NCBI GenBank assembly: GCA_021397835.1 | Contig: JAJFZO010000659.1 | Span: forward strand, 2,108,501-2,172,500 | From: Moringa oleifera | Lineage: Eukaryota > Streptophyta > Magnoliopsida > Brassicales > Moringaceae | Direction: 5' to 3' | DNA: 64,000 nt | Translations under genes and position numbers: made by a program | Part shown: piece by piece, positions 37,230-51,549 of the stretch | Layout: the number at the start of each line of letters is the position of its first letter | Numbering within the stretch: position 1 is the first letter of the stretch | The notes under the pieces: generated by a model | The model's database searches: none | Told to the model about the DNA's origin: nothing | Seen by the model: only the letters and a program-made list of their open reading frames with translations

Positions 37230-40165
37230 TCTGAGCCCTTGTGTTACATGGTAGTGAACAGACAAACCCTTTGCTGGTTCCTTATGTTTTAGAGAGATCG
37301 GGCCTTCAATGGACAAGCCAACAGGCTGGACGCTGGCCTTCTTTAGGCTCAATACATTTGGGCTTATGGTCTTTGTCTTCTTAATGAATAAATTAAGTGG
37401 ACGTGGACTGACTTTTAGTTGGGCTTGGACTAATCATACCCACATTTTAGGCTAATTGACATGAAAAATGAGCAACTGACATGAAAGAAGAAGACCTTAT
37501 GATGACTATTCAAATTAAATAACTATCTTGAACAATCATTACTGGGCATTATCTGAGTGTTAACATCCAAAAGAGCTATTTTCATCGTGTAGTAGTGTCA
37601 CTGGAAGTCACAAAAGATTTGCATAACACAGAGCATTAGCACTGAATTAATACTTAATTATTAAACTTAAGGGTGAGAAGTTCGAACATAACTTAATATT
37701 TAGACATGCTAATGTAGGCCTAACTAATCTCTAATAAAGCTTAGTTTTAGGGTTAGTTGAAGAAGAATGAACACAAAATTAGTTTTGAAAAATCAATAAG
37801 TTTTTATTATGAAAAGTTTGGCGATTTTCATTTATAACAAGTTTGACTTATGGAAATTACTTACTTTAATAATTAATGGGTTAGGAGAGAGCATAGAGAT
37901 TAGGCTCATAAGCTAGCATGTGTGTAAGTCATTTGAGTTTGCATACGTGCTACAGTCATTAATTGGGTTATTTGACAATGTCTAATTAAATGATGTGGTA
38001 TTCCAAATGTAAAGTGAAATCATTAAACAAAGTGGTAAGATATTATGGTCATTGAAACGTGTGGCAAGTTCTTATTTACTTCCTAATGAATAAACTGAAA
38101 ATTTGAACATCTTTGAATATTTAAGTAAACACTATCCAAATATGTTCAAAAATGGGCACTCATTTATTTTAAGTTTCCAACAAAACAATTATGGCATTTT
38201 GATGAAAGTAGTAATATAGTGCCAAGAGGAGAAGAAGATGGCAAAAATTAAAAATAAAAAATCAATCCTTTAATTTTTGTCTTACAACATGCAAAATAGA
38301 ACTTCTAATTATGTTCAAAGTATATCTTACTCCAAATCATTTCCCCATGCTTTGTTTTTAGCCTTGCTTTGATTTCAAGTCATGCTACATGCATCCAGCC
38401 AATAATAGATTGTATCAAGAGGACATTAAAATACATACATATGAAAGTAATTGTTTTATGTGCATAGCTCATTCACCATATATTGTATTAATTTCTTCAT
38501 CGTTATATGTATCTTTACTATTGAACTTTAAAATGAAAACATAAGAGAAGAAGACATAATCAATTTAACATCATTTATAAATATGAAATAATTAATATTA
38601 AATATAATAAATAATATCACATTTGCACTAACAATTTTAGATTTTCAATTATTTCTTTCATAAAGTACAACACAGAATATCTATGTTTTGTATTACTTCT
38701 TTGAACTAGTGCCTACGCAAATAAAAATATAATTGTTAATAAATCTCAATTTATTTATTAATATGAAAAACTAAAAGAAAATCAATTTAACTCATTGCCA
38801 TGTAGGATTGTCTTTCAAACAAAACATCTTGAAACCCTTATAAATATTCCATTTCATAATTAGTTTTCAAAAGTAAGAAGGAAACCAATAAACAATGTAA
38901 ATAAAATAAAACAACATAAGTTCACTTAGAAAAAAATTAATTTAAGCATTTATTTTGTGCAAACTAATTTTTACTTAACTTATGTACTGCTTCAGTGAGA
39001 AAGATCTAATTCATGAAGGAACTCTTGAGTATAGGAACCATGATATGTAGTACCAAGTGCTGGATAATGAAAATATGGCATTAAGAAATGAGTCTTCAGC
39101 TTCATGACGAGCAATTCAAGTCATGAAAGTGTAGAAATTTTGTTGTTTAATGGACGATATGGTAAGATTTGGATCTTCAAATGACTTGAACATCAAAGTC
39201 TAATTTACCAAAATTGAAGAAATCCGGATATTACTTATGCTTTGTCAAGTCAATTTGTTTGTTTTACTTGCAGAGAAGACACAATATTTCTATTAGCAAC
39301 CAAGTAACCCTTGTGTTTTTGGGACATAACTTCTAATTAAGTCAGGTAGACCAATAAAAGGGATTATATAGCTCTTCAGCATTCAGAAAAGCATTTTTTT
39401 ATGTATCCGCAATGCTATTCTTCTGATAAAAAAAGCATCTGCAATGTATATCATTGCTTTTAATGTAATGGAGTACAATCATAGTTATTCAAAGAATTCT
39501 ATTGTTCTGAGCATTCAATCAATTAATCCATTTAAATTCCCTAGCCCTTCATATAGGTTTTTTTCATTACTAGTCAACTAACCACCATTTCAGTGTTCTT
39601 TCATTTGAGTTTTCATTATGAATGATTCAAATACATAAGAATATGCCTAAAAGATGAGTATGAAACTAGTAAGAATCTCAAAGCACTATTATTCTCTCCT
39701 TCTGTAAAATTAATCTAATTGTTAAAAAAAAAAACGAAAAGGGGGATGAAATTACTAACCTTTGTTGAAGTTTTCTCGAGAAAGAGACCAAAAATTTGTG
39801 GGAAAGGTATTTTCTCATGCTCTATCTCAATTTTTTCAAGCCCTTTCTAGGACTTTACCCTTCTTCTAGAAGTCAGCATGCAAATCTAAGGTATTTTTAT
39901 CAATTTTGTAACTTGATTGTTTGATTTTAGTTTATGGACAAGTGTGGCACTATAACCAACGAGTAAATTCTGTCAAAAAAAAAAAAAAAAGAACTACATT
40001 AGAGGATTGATTTCATTGATTAAGGTATTGCATTCTTGGCATTCAAATCTACCTTTTTGACTCATTATAAGAAGGCTTGGCTTTATGTATTAATAATTTT
40101 AACTACAACAAAACACATACAAGATAATTATTGTTTGAGTAGTTAAAGTGCTTCAAAATTAAGCA
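37230..40165. other. AT-rich intergenic DNA downstream of GAPA
   Basis: I find no ORF with a recognisable domain, no LTR pair and no RNA gene. A poly-A run lies near 39976-39991. The GAPA 3' flank is at the start. Confidence 0.45.
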
Positions 40166-40169
40166 ATAT

Positions 40170-40342
40170 ATTTTTTTGAAATAAAACCGATAGTCACATA
40201 AAATTAGTCATAAAATTTAATGATTTTTAAAGGTCATTATAAATTTTTAAACTTTTAAACAATCAATAACGATCTTTAAAGATCGTTATAATTTTATCAT
40301 CATTATAAAGCACCATCATTAAATGTATATTTTGCAGTAGTA
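40170..40342. mobile_element. Possible CACTA terminal fragment
   Basis: The right edge TTTTGCAGTAGTA at 40330-40342 is one base from the reverse complement of a CACTACTGCAAAA terminal repeat. Inside are subterminal-like motifs (AATGATTTTTAAAGGTCATT), including a perfect 24 bp palindrome at 40266-40289 centred on CTTTAAAG. No left end was found, so this may be a truncated remnant. Confidence 0.4.
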
Positions 40343-42141
40343 AAACCTAAATATTTTTCAACTAAATAAATTGCCAACTAAGACTCCATTAAGAATGGTA
40401 TGGCTATAAACCAATGCTACAAAATTTAAAAACACTTGATTACTTTGTTTGTCTTGTATTCCTCAAGTTCAAAGAGAAAATTTTGATAAAACTCCAAAAT
40501 TTATGATCTTTGTAGGCTACGTTTCAATTTCAAAAGGCTATAGGATTTGTCTTCCATAAAACAACAAAGCAATTATTAGCAAGGATGTCCAATTAATAAA
40601 GTTAGATAGCTAAAGATAGAAGAATGATATGAAGCTTGATTTTCAAGATAAAAATGATGATATTGATGACAAACCTATCAAGGGAACTAGGTCACTCACA
40701 TACATCAATCAAAGGTGCAATAATGCTATAATAAAGCCTAACAGATATGAGAAAATTGTAATATATGAAAATGAATGGTTGCAATGAAGGAGACGCTTAA
40801 GATGATTGAGAAAAATCAAACTTGAATTTTAATGATCAAACCTACACATAAAAACGCAATAGAAGTCAAGTGAGTTTATAGAATCAAAATCAATCCTTAT
40901 AGTTTTATAAACAAACAAAAGGCATGACTAGTTGTTAAACGATATATTTAAATGTTTGGAGTGGACTTCTTTTAGATTTTTGCCCTAGTTAATTGATTGG
41001 ATACCATAAGAATGCTATTGGCCCTTACTGCTCAAAAATGCTAAAATATACACTACATGGATCTCAAATCTGCCTTCTTGAATGGATACTAGGAGAAAAA
41101 TAAAAATTTTAGAGCAACTAAAAGGTTTTGTTGTTCAAGGAAAAATGGAGAAAACATATATGGTGAAAAAGGCCCTATATGGTTTAAAGTAGGCAACAAG
41201 AGTCTAATATAGTAAGATTGATGCACATTTGTTAACTTAGGCTTTACAAAAAGACTAAATGGAATTTACTCTCTACCTCAGGAAATTTAGTGATGAAACT
41301 TTTGGTATCCCTATATATTAATAATTTGATTGTGATAAGAAATAGTATGGAGCTAATTAACACTTTTAAAAAGGAAATGAAGGATTTTTTGAAATGAACA
41401 ATCTTGGAAAGATGATATTTTTCCTTGGTATAGAATTTCAATAAAAGCAAGAAAGAGATCTTCATATGTCAGCATAAATATGCCAAGAAAAATTCAACAT
41501 GGAGGAATGCAAGCTAATCAGAACCTCAATGAATTAAAAAGAGAAGTTTTCCAAAGAAGACGAAGCTATAAACATTAATGAAAGGCTTTATAGAACCTTA
41601 ACATGATACTTGATGTACTTGATTGCGACCAAAGCAGATAATATGACTATAACTTGACTATTAAGTTAAAAATTTCATGCTCTATGTTTATTCTGATAAT
41701 GATGGGACTGGTTGTATCAAAGTACTTTAGGCTATTGTTTTATATTTAATTATGTTATTTTCTCATTGTATTTTAAGAAGTAAGAAATCATAACTCAATC
41801 CACAATAGAGGATGAATATGCAACTATTGTTATGAATTAAGCTCTTATTGGATTTGAAAAATGATAAAGCAAAAATAAAAATAAAAAAGCACGCAAATAC
41901 TTGTAGACAACCATGCTGCAATTTCAATTATAATATTTCATGGAAAAATAAGACACTTCAATTGAAAACCTATTTCTTAAAAAAATGTACGAAAAGATAA
42001 AGAAATACATCTCACCTACTGCAGAACATCAAAATATTGACATCCTAACCAAGAAACTTCTCAAAGTCAAGTATGAACTCTTAAGGTAAAAGCTTATAGT
42101 CTACAGATCCAACACCATATTGAATGACATGTTTTAGGAGC

Positions 42142-42326
42142 TGTTGATGTGGAATTGAAGTCTTTTACTATTTTTTAAGAAATTTTTATTATATTACGTA
42201 TGACACATTTGACTATTTTTTTATATATTTTAATTTTAAATAAATTATATAAATAAATGCTTTGATTATCAATAAAATGCAAACTTCAAAAGTCTCAAAA
42301 TTTAGTGTATCTTTCATAATTTTACA
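42142..42326 (+). repeat. LTR 1 of the Copia array
   Basis: It starts TGTTGATGTGG and ends TTTTACA, with AATAAAATG near its 3' end. The following TTGTATTTATG looks like a decayed TTGGTATCAGAG primer binding site. Confidence 0.65.
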
Positions 42327-43819
42327 TTGTATTTATGTTACAAGGACTTACAAATATATCTCAAGTTTCCCTTTAGTGTCTCCTCATATATTTCATCAAA
42401 GGTGCAAGCATATTAAGGGAACTAGGTCACTCTTTTATATTTATCATCTATCAAAGGTGCAATGATTATATAATAAAACTTAACGAATATGATGAAATTG
42501 TAATATATCAAAATGGATGGTTACAGTGAAGGAAGAGCTTAAGATGATCAAGAAAATTTAAACTTGGATCCTAGCGGACAAACTTACATATAATATGGTT
42601 TTACAAACAAACAAAAGAAATGGCTAGTTGTTAAAGGATATGCTTAAATGTTTGGAGTGAATTTCTCTTAGATTTTTGCCTTACTTGATAGATTGGATAC
42701 CATAAGAATGTTATTGGCCCTTGCTACTCAAAAGCTAAAATATGCATTAGTTGGATGTTAAATCTACGTTCTTGAATTTGTATTAAGAGGAAAAAAGTTT
42801 TGTAAAGCAACCTAAAGGTTTTGTTGTTCAAGAAAAAATTGAGAAAATGTATCTAGTGAAAAAGTTCCTATATGGTTTAAAGTAGGCAATAAGAGCGTAA
42901 TATAGTAAGATTGAAGCATATTTGTTAGACTTGGGCCTTACGAAAAGCTTTAGTGAATTTACTCTCTACCTATGGAAGTTTAGTAATGAAATACTTATGG
43001 TATCCCTATATATTAATGATTTGCTTATCATAATAGGTAGTATGGAGCAAATTGACCATTTTAAAAAGGAAATGAAGGATGTTTTTGAAATGAACGATTT
43101 TGGAAAAATGATATTCTTCCTTGGTATTCCAATAACATCAAAAAGATATCTTCATATAAACCAAGAAAAATTCAATATAGAGGAATGCAAGCCAATTGAA
43201 ACCTTAATAAATTAGAAGGAGAAGTTTTGCAAAAAAGATGGAGCTGTAAATGTTAATGAAAGGCTTTACAGAACCTTAACATCATACTTACTGTACTTGA
43301 CTACAACCAAAGTAGATATTATGACTATAACCTGACTATTAAGTTAAAAATTTCATGCTTCTTGTTTATTCTGATAGTGATGGGGTTGGTTGTATTGAAG
43401 TACTTTAGGTTATTGTTTTAACTTTAATTATGTTATTTTCTCATTATATTTTAAGAAGTAAAAAATCATATCTCAATCCATAACAGAAGCAAGATATGTA
43501 ACTACTGCTATGAATTAAGCTCTCTTTGAATTTTAATGGAGAAAAAAAAGCATATAGATGCTTATAGACAACTAAGCTGCCATTTCAATTGCAGTGTTTC
43601 ATGACAAGCAGTGTTTCATGACAAAATGAAGCGCTTTAAGTTGAAAGTCTATTTCTTAAAATAGGTACGACAAGAAAAAGAAATGCATCTAATCTACTGT
43701 AGCAAATCAAAATGTTGACATCTTGACCAAGGAACTTCTTAAAGTCAAGCATGAGTTCTTGAGGTAAAAGCTTGTAATCTACATATTCAATGCCACATTG
43801 AATGACATGTTTTAGGAGC

Positions 43820-44007
43820 TGCTGATATGAAATTGAAGTCTTGTATTATTTTTCAAGAAATTTTTATTATATTACATGTGATAGATTTGATTATATTTTT
43901 TAATATTTTTTAATTTTAAATAAATTATATAAATAAGTGCTTTAATTATCAATAAAATGTAAACTTCAATAGTCTCAAATTTTGGTGTATCTTTCATAAC
44001 TTTTACA
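43820..44007 (+). repeat. LTR 2 of the Copia array
   Basis: It starts TGCTGATATG and ends TTTTACA. It aligns with LTR 1 throughout. Confidence 0.65.
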
Positions 44008-45284
44008 CTGTATTTATGTCGAAAGAACCGACAAATATATCTTAAGTTTCCTTTTTAGTGTCTACTCATATATTTTATCAAAGGTGCAAACCTATCAAAG
44101 GAACTAGGTCACTCTCTTACATTTATCAAATGTGCAATGATGTTGTAATAAAGCTTAGCAGATATGATGAAATTGCAATATACCAAAATTACTAATTGCA
44201 ATGAAAGAAGAGCTTAAGATGATTGAAAAAAATTAAACTTGGATCCTAGTTGACAAACCTACACATAAGAAGGCAATAGAAGTGAGTTTATAGAATCAAA
44301 TTCAATCCTTATGGTTCTGTAAAAAAATACAAGGAATAACTATTTGTTAAAGGATATGCACAAATGTTTGGAATGGATTTCTCTTACATTTTTGCCCTGG
44401 TTGATAGATTGGATACCATAAGAATGTTGTTGACCCTTAATGCTCAAAAAGGCTAAAATATACACCAGTTAGATGTCAAATTTACCTTCTTGAATGGATA
44501 CTAGGAGGATTTTTTTTTTTTATAAGAGCAACTGAAGGTTTTGTTGTTCAAGGAAAAATGAAGAAAATATATTTGGTGAAAACCTATATGGTTTAAAGTA
44601 GGCAACAAGAGCCTGATATAGTAGGATTAATGCATATATGTTAGACTTGGGCTTTATAAAAAGCCTAAGTGAATTTACTCTCTACGTTAGGAAGTTTTGT
44701 GATGAAATACTTGTGTTATCCTAATATATTAATGATTTACTTCTGATAGAAAGTATTATGGAACAAATTGACCATTTTGAAAAGCAAATGACGGATGTGT
44801 TTGAAATGAACGATCTTGAAAAGGTGATATTCTTGCTTGGAATAGAATTTCAGTAAAAGCAAAAAGAAATCTTCATATATTAGCATAAATATACGAAGGA
44901 AAATTCGATGTGGAGGAATGCAAGCTAATTGAAACCTCAATGAATTAAAAAGTGAAGTTTTGCAAAGAAGATGGAGCTGTAAACATTAATGAAAGGCTTT
45001 ACAAAACCTTAAAAGAATACTTGATGTACTTGACTACAACTAAACTATATATTATGACTATAACCTGACTATTAAGTTAAGAATTTCACGCTCCATGTTT
45101 ATTCTAATAGTGATGGAACTAGTTGCATTTAATTACTTTAAGCCATTGTTTTAGGTTTAATTATGCTATTTTCTCATAGTATTTTAAGAAGTAAGAAATC
45201 ATATCTCGATCCACAACAGAAGTAGAATATGTAGCTATTGCTATGAATTAAGCTCTCTTTAGATTTGAAAAAAATGATGAAGCG

Positions 45285-45315
<31 letters not shown>

Positions 45316-45316
45316 G
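45285..45316. repeat. Poly-A followed by an AC microsatellite
   Basis: Sixteen A residues run into eight AC dinucleotides within the third Copia remnant. Polymerase slippage in a decayed coding region is the likely origin. Confidence 0.85.
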
Positions 45317-45561
45317 ATGCTTGTAGACAACCAAGTTGCAATTGAAATTATAGTGTTTCATGGCAAAACAAAGCACTTCAAGTTGAAAATCACTTTCCTA
45401 AAAAAGGTACGAAGAGTAAAAGAAAAACATTTGATCTACTGCAAAAAATCAAAATACTGACATCTTAACCAAAGAACTTCTTAAAGTCAAGTATGAGTTA
45501 TTAAGGTAAAAGCTCGTAGTCTATAGATTCAATACCATATTGAATGACATGTCTTAGAAGC

Positions 45562-45791
45562 TGCTGATATGGAATTGAAGTTTTTTATTATTTTTTAAGA
45601 AATTTTTAATATGGAATTAAAGTTTTCTATTTTTTTTAAGAAACTTTTATTATATTACGTGTGATAGATTTGATTATATTTTGTTAACTTTTTTTAATTT
45701 TAAATAAATTATATAAATAAGTGCTTTGATTATCAATAAAATACAGACTTCAAAAATCTCAAAATTTAGTGTGTCTTTCATAACTTTTACA
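45562..45791 (+). repeat. LTR 3 of the Copia array, with an internal duplication
   Basis: It starts TGCTGATATGG and ends TTTTACA. It is about 45 bp longer than LTRs 1 and 2 because a segment around TATGGAATTGAAGTTTT is repeated near 45609-45655. Confidence 0.65.
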
Positions 45792-47573
<1,782 letters not shown>

Positions 47574-47995
47574 ATAATAAAAATCAATGCTGTGAGAACA
47601 GTATGGCTTGCAATAAGATATGAGATATGATGCAAGTGCGAGTTTTCATGTCATGTGAATGATTGAGAAGCTTCACTGCCTCAATTTCTTGGACAATTTC
47701 TTTATCTATAATGGTCGATTTTTTAATTGGTTTAAACAAGTTGATTCGATTAATGAGCTGTTTGATTAATAAAAAATAGGTTGATGATGACACATGCTTG
47801 ATTAATCTGTTTACTTATAGTGATTGTCAGTAAGTTATGCAAGAAAGATCATGCTGTCAATTTAAAATAATGAACTAATAAAATAAACTAAACATCATTT
47901 CAATTTTTTTAATACATTTCTTTAAGTAAATATTAGATAGAGAGCCGAAATAGAGGAAGCAAGTAAGAGAGGAAGAAACTATAAGGTTTGGGATT
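47574..47995 (+). repeat. GST 3' flank, copy 1
   Basis: This sequence directly follows the GST stop codon and ends with ATAAGGTTTGGGATT at the edge of the first LTR. Parts of it recur at about 49515-49798, 51270-51549 and 53331-53810. Confidence 0.8.
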
Positions 47996-49514
47996 TGATG
48001 CAGCCAGATATTTCTTACTTCAAGCAAGACCAATCTTAGTGATATGATGTACATGTGGTCCAAAAGGCCCAACGGATGGAACTTACTTTCCTTCACGAAG
48101 CATGTCTTTGATCTCGAAAGTGATCCTGTTAAAAAGCTGAGGAAGTATTTGCATGGCAAGAGGCCACTGTTAGTCCTTAAGGCTCATACCTTAGAAACGA
48201 TTAGTCTCATCGCTTATCCTTAATACTTAACAAGTAGGTCAATGTTAGGAAATCCAATATCAACAGTCTTGTCCATAGCAAGGACAAATAGGAGTCTAGC
48301 TTAAAGAAGTTAAAGTAAGTCAACAAAGCTAAATGACAATTATACTCTTGGGGCAAGCTATATAAAGGGGGCGTCCAAGTGATTCACGGTCAAGTCATTC
48401 TTTTCTTAGTTTAAATTTTGTCCACTTGATTACTAACTTGAGCATCAGAAAGCACCCCAATCACTTTGCAATGCCCCATGATCATGCCTTCTTCTTACAG
48501 ATTCCCAAATCATTTAGATCACTCAAAGATTCCCTCCACGTGTTGCAATCTTAGCACACACTATTTTTTGGTAGCATCATTGACACCATTTGTGAGAACC
48601 TGCAACAAAAAGGCATGGCATTCAAAACTCGTTCGAACAACCAAATCACTAAAAACTTTGAAAATCAGTTAACTGCAAGTGTCACTCAACCAACTTAAGA
48701 ACCTAAATCACAATGCAAATTGGCATCACATGACCTTTAGTGATGTCATCTCCACCATTGCTAGTGACAACCTCACTGTGGCCCTCATTACCAATTGCCT
48801 TTATGAACAAATCCTCCCACTAACTCACCATGCCCTTTATGGCACATCCTCCCGCCAACTCGCCATGCCTCATGTCATCCTACTCATGCCACTGAGTACT
48901 ATGCCAATTGGCCCATATTTTTTATCAATGGATCTTGTGATGCACTATCCTCATCTATCCCAACCATAAGTTGATACATGAGCTACTCTTAGCCGAAAGA
49001 TGGATCAACTTATCAACATCATATAAGCCTTTGTCCATCAATAACAATCCTAATGAGCCTAAAACTACCCACAACCCTCTATACATCGTTCATCGGTCAA
49101 CGTTGAAGGTGGGGGATGAGGTAGTCTACAATGACTGTAACTACAAAGAAGGAAAGGAAAACATAATTCTAATAAGATAAATTAAGGGAAAAAGAGTGGT
49201 GGACAAATGTTTATACATATCCAACCAACCCAGCGAGGAGATGCGCGAGATTAAGAGATAATTAAAGCTCCTTATGAATGCCCAACTTAACAAAAATGAT
49301 CTCAAGAATCTGAATTATCAATAAATCATAGGATATCCATTGCCAGCAGACATCCTTGTCATCTTACTACCTTTCAAGTTCAAGACCTTCTAGATCAGAA
49401 TATTTGACAGGTAAGATGACTCAAGGGACCACTATTACAACTAGACTTTTTCTTAGCGAAAAGCCCAATCATAAGAAATTTTTCTTTTGTTTTAGAAATT
49501 CTTTGGATAAAAAA

Positions 49515-49798
49515 AAACAAGTGGATGCGATTAATGAACTGTTTGATTAATGAAAAATATGTTGATAATGACACATATGCTTGATTGAATTGTTTACATA
49601 TAGTGATTGTCAGTAAGTGACGCGAGAAAGATCATGCTGTTAATTAAAAACAATTAACATATCAAATAAGCTGAACATCATTTTTAATCTTTTTTTTTTA
49701 AAGTATTGTTTCTTTTTCTAAGTAAATATTAGAGAAAGAAAGAAGAAAGAGAAAGAAAGCAAGTAGGTAAGAGAGGATCAAACTATAAGATTAGGATT
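49515..49798 (+). repeat. GST 3' flank, copy 2
   Basis: It matches the flank at about 47738-47995, including ATTAATGAACTGTTTGATTA and AAGATCATGCTGTTAATT. It lies between Gypsy units 1 and 2. Confidence 0.8.
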
Positions 49799-51269
49799 TG
49801 ATACGGCCATATATGTCTTACCTTACGCAAGGCCAATCTAAAGGTGCAATGTTGATGAGGTCTGACAGGCCCAACGAAGCAAAGTTACTTTCCTTCACAA
49901 AGCACATCTATGATCTCAAAAGTGATCTCGTAAAAAAATTAAGGAAGTATTCGTATGGCAAAAGGCCAGTGTTAATCCTTTAGGCTCATGTTAGGAGATT
50001 CAATATCAACAGTCTTATCTGTAGAATGAATAAATAGGCATCTCGCTTGAAGAAGTTAGAGTAAGTCAACAAAGCCAAATGACAATGGTACCCTCAACAC
50101 AAGTTATAAAGGAGATAGTCCAAGTAATCCACAGACAATCAATTCTTTCTTTAACCTAAATTCTATTCCCTCGATTATTGACTTAAAATTCAGAGAGTAC
50201 TCTGATTGCTTTACAATGCCCCGTGATCATGCCTTATTCTTGCAAATTCCTAAATCATTCACATCAGTCAAAGATCTTGCTCTACCCATTCTAATCCTAA
50301 CACATTATTTTTTGGTAGCATCATTGATGCCGTCTGTGTGAATCTGCAACAAAAGCCATGGCAATGAAAACTCATTCGGACAACGAAATAAGTAAAAAAT
50401 TTAAAAATCAATTAACTACAAGTGTTACTCAACCACCTTAAAAACCCAAACCGCGATGCAAACCAATATCGCATGACCTTCAATGATGTCATCTTCACCA
50501 CTACTAGTGACAACCAAATTGTGGCCCCCGTTACCAATTGCCTTTATGGGCATATCCTCCTACCAACTCACCATGCCTTTTGTAGGCACATCTTCTTTCC
50601 AACTCACCATGCCCCTTGTCATCCTACCCATGCCACTGGGTACTATGCCAATTGGCCCACCTTTTTTATTAATGGGTCTTACAATGCATTACCCATCTAT
50701 CCCAACCATAAGCTAATGCAGTGGCTACTCTTAGTTGAAAGATGAATCAACTCACCAACATCATATAAGCCTTTGTCCATCAACAACAATCCTAAGGAGC
50801 CCAACACTACCCATAACCCTCTATACATCGCCCATCGGTCACAAAGGCATTGGAATTGGGCGATGAAGTAGTCTACAATGATTATAACTATAAAGAAGGA
50901 AAGGAAGACATAGTCCTAGTGAGATAAATTAAGGAAAAAAGTATGGTCGATTAATGTTTGTACATATCTAACTAACTCAATGAGGAGATAGGCAAGATTA
51001 ATAAATAATTAAAGTTTCTTATGAACGCTTAACTTAACAAAGATGACTTCAAAAATCTAAAGTATCAACCAGTCACATGATATCCATTGACAACGGACAT
51101 CCTTGTCACCCCACTACATCCCAAGTTCAAGATCTTCTAGATCAAAATCTTTGACAGGTAAGACAACTCAAGGGACCACTGTCACAACTGCATTTTTTCT
51201 TACCAAAAAGCCCAATCACTAGAAATATTTTCTTTTTTTTTAGAAATTCTTTAGAAAAATAAAAAAAAA

Positions 51270-51549
51270 AGTAATTAGATGCAATTGATGAGGTATTTTG
51301 ATTAATAAAAAATAGGTTGATGATGATACATATGCTTGATTGAACTGTTTACATATAGTGATTGTTAGCAAGTGACGCAAGAAAGATCATGCCATTAATT
51401 AAAAACAACCAACATATAAACTAAGCTAAACATCCTTTCTAATCTTTGTTTTAGTACTGTTTCTTTTTCCAAGTAAATATCAGAGAAAGAGAGAAGAAAG
51501 AAAGAGAAAGTAGGTAGGTGAAAGAGGATGAAACTATAAGGTTGGGATC
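51270..51549 (+). repeat. GST 3' flank, copy 3
   Basis: It matches copies 1 and 2 and lies between Gypsy units 2 and 3. It ends at the edge of the third LTR. Confidence 0.8.

Larger units (their letters stand above)
40350..45791 (+). mobile_element. Tandem array of three Copia pol remnants separated by LTRs
   Basis: Three direct copies of a Copia reverse transcriptase to RNase H region are each followed by an LTR-like block (42142-42326, 43820-44007, 45562-45791). The copies begin at GAACTAGGTCACTC near 40684, 42420 and 44100. Copy 1 extends further left into the integrase end (about 40500-40600: FVGYVSISKGYRICLP). Copies 2 and 3 both join the leader after the LTR directly to the reverse transcriptase, skipping gag, protease and integrase. 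The best frame is 42922-43215, reading SLYINDLLIIIGSM (YVDD altered to YIND) and KKEMKDVFEMNDFGKM. All copies are full of stops. The family resembles TNT1-94-like Copia elements. Confidence 0.85.

Noticed and set aside
37640..37720. Possible tRNA T-loop (GTTCGAA)
   Set aside because: No cloverleaf partner arms or anticodon stem could be found around it.
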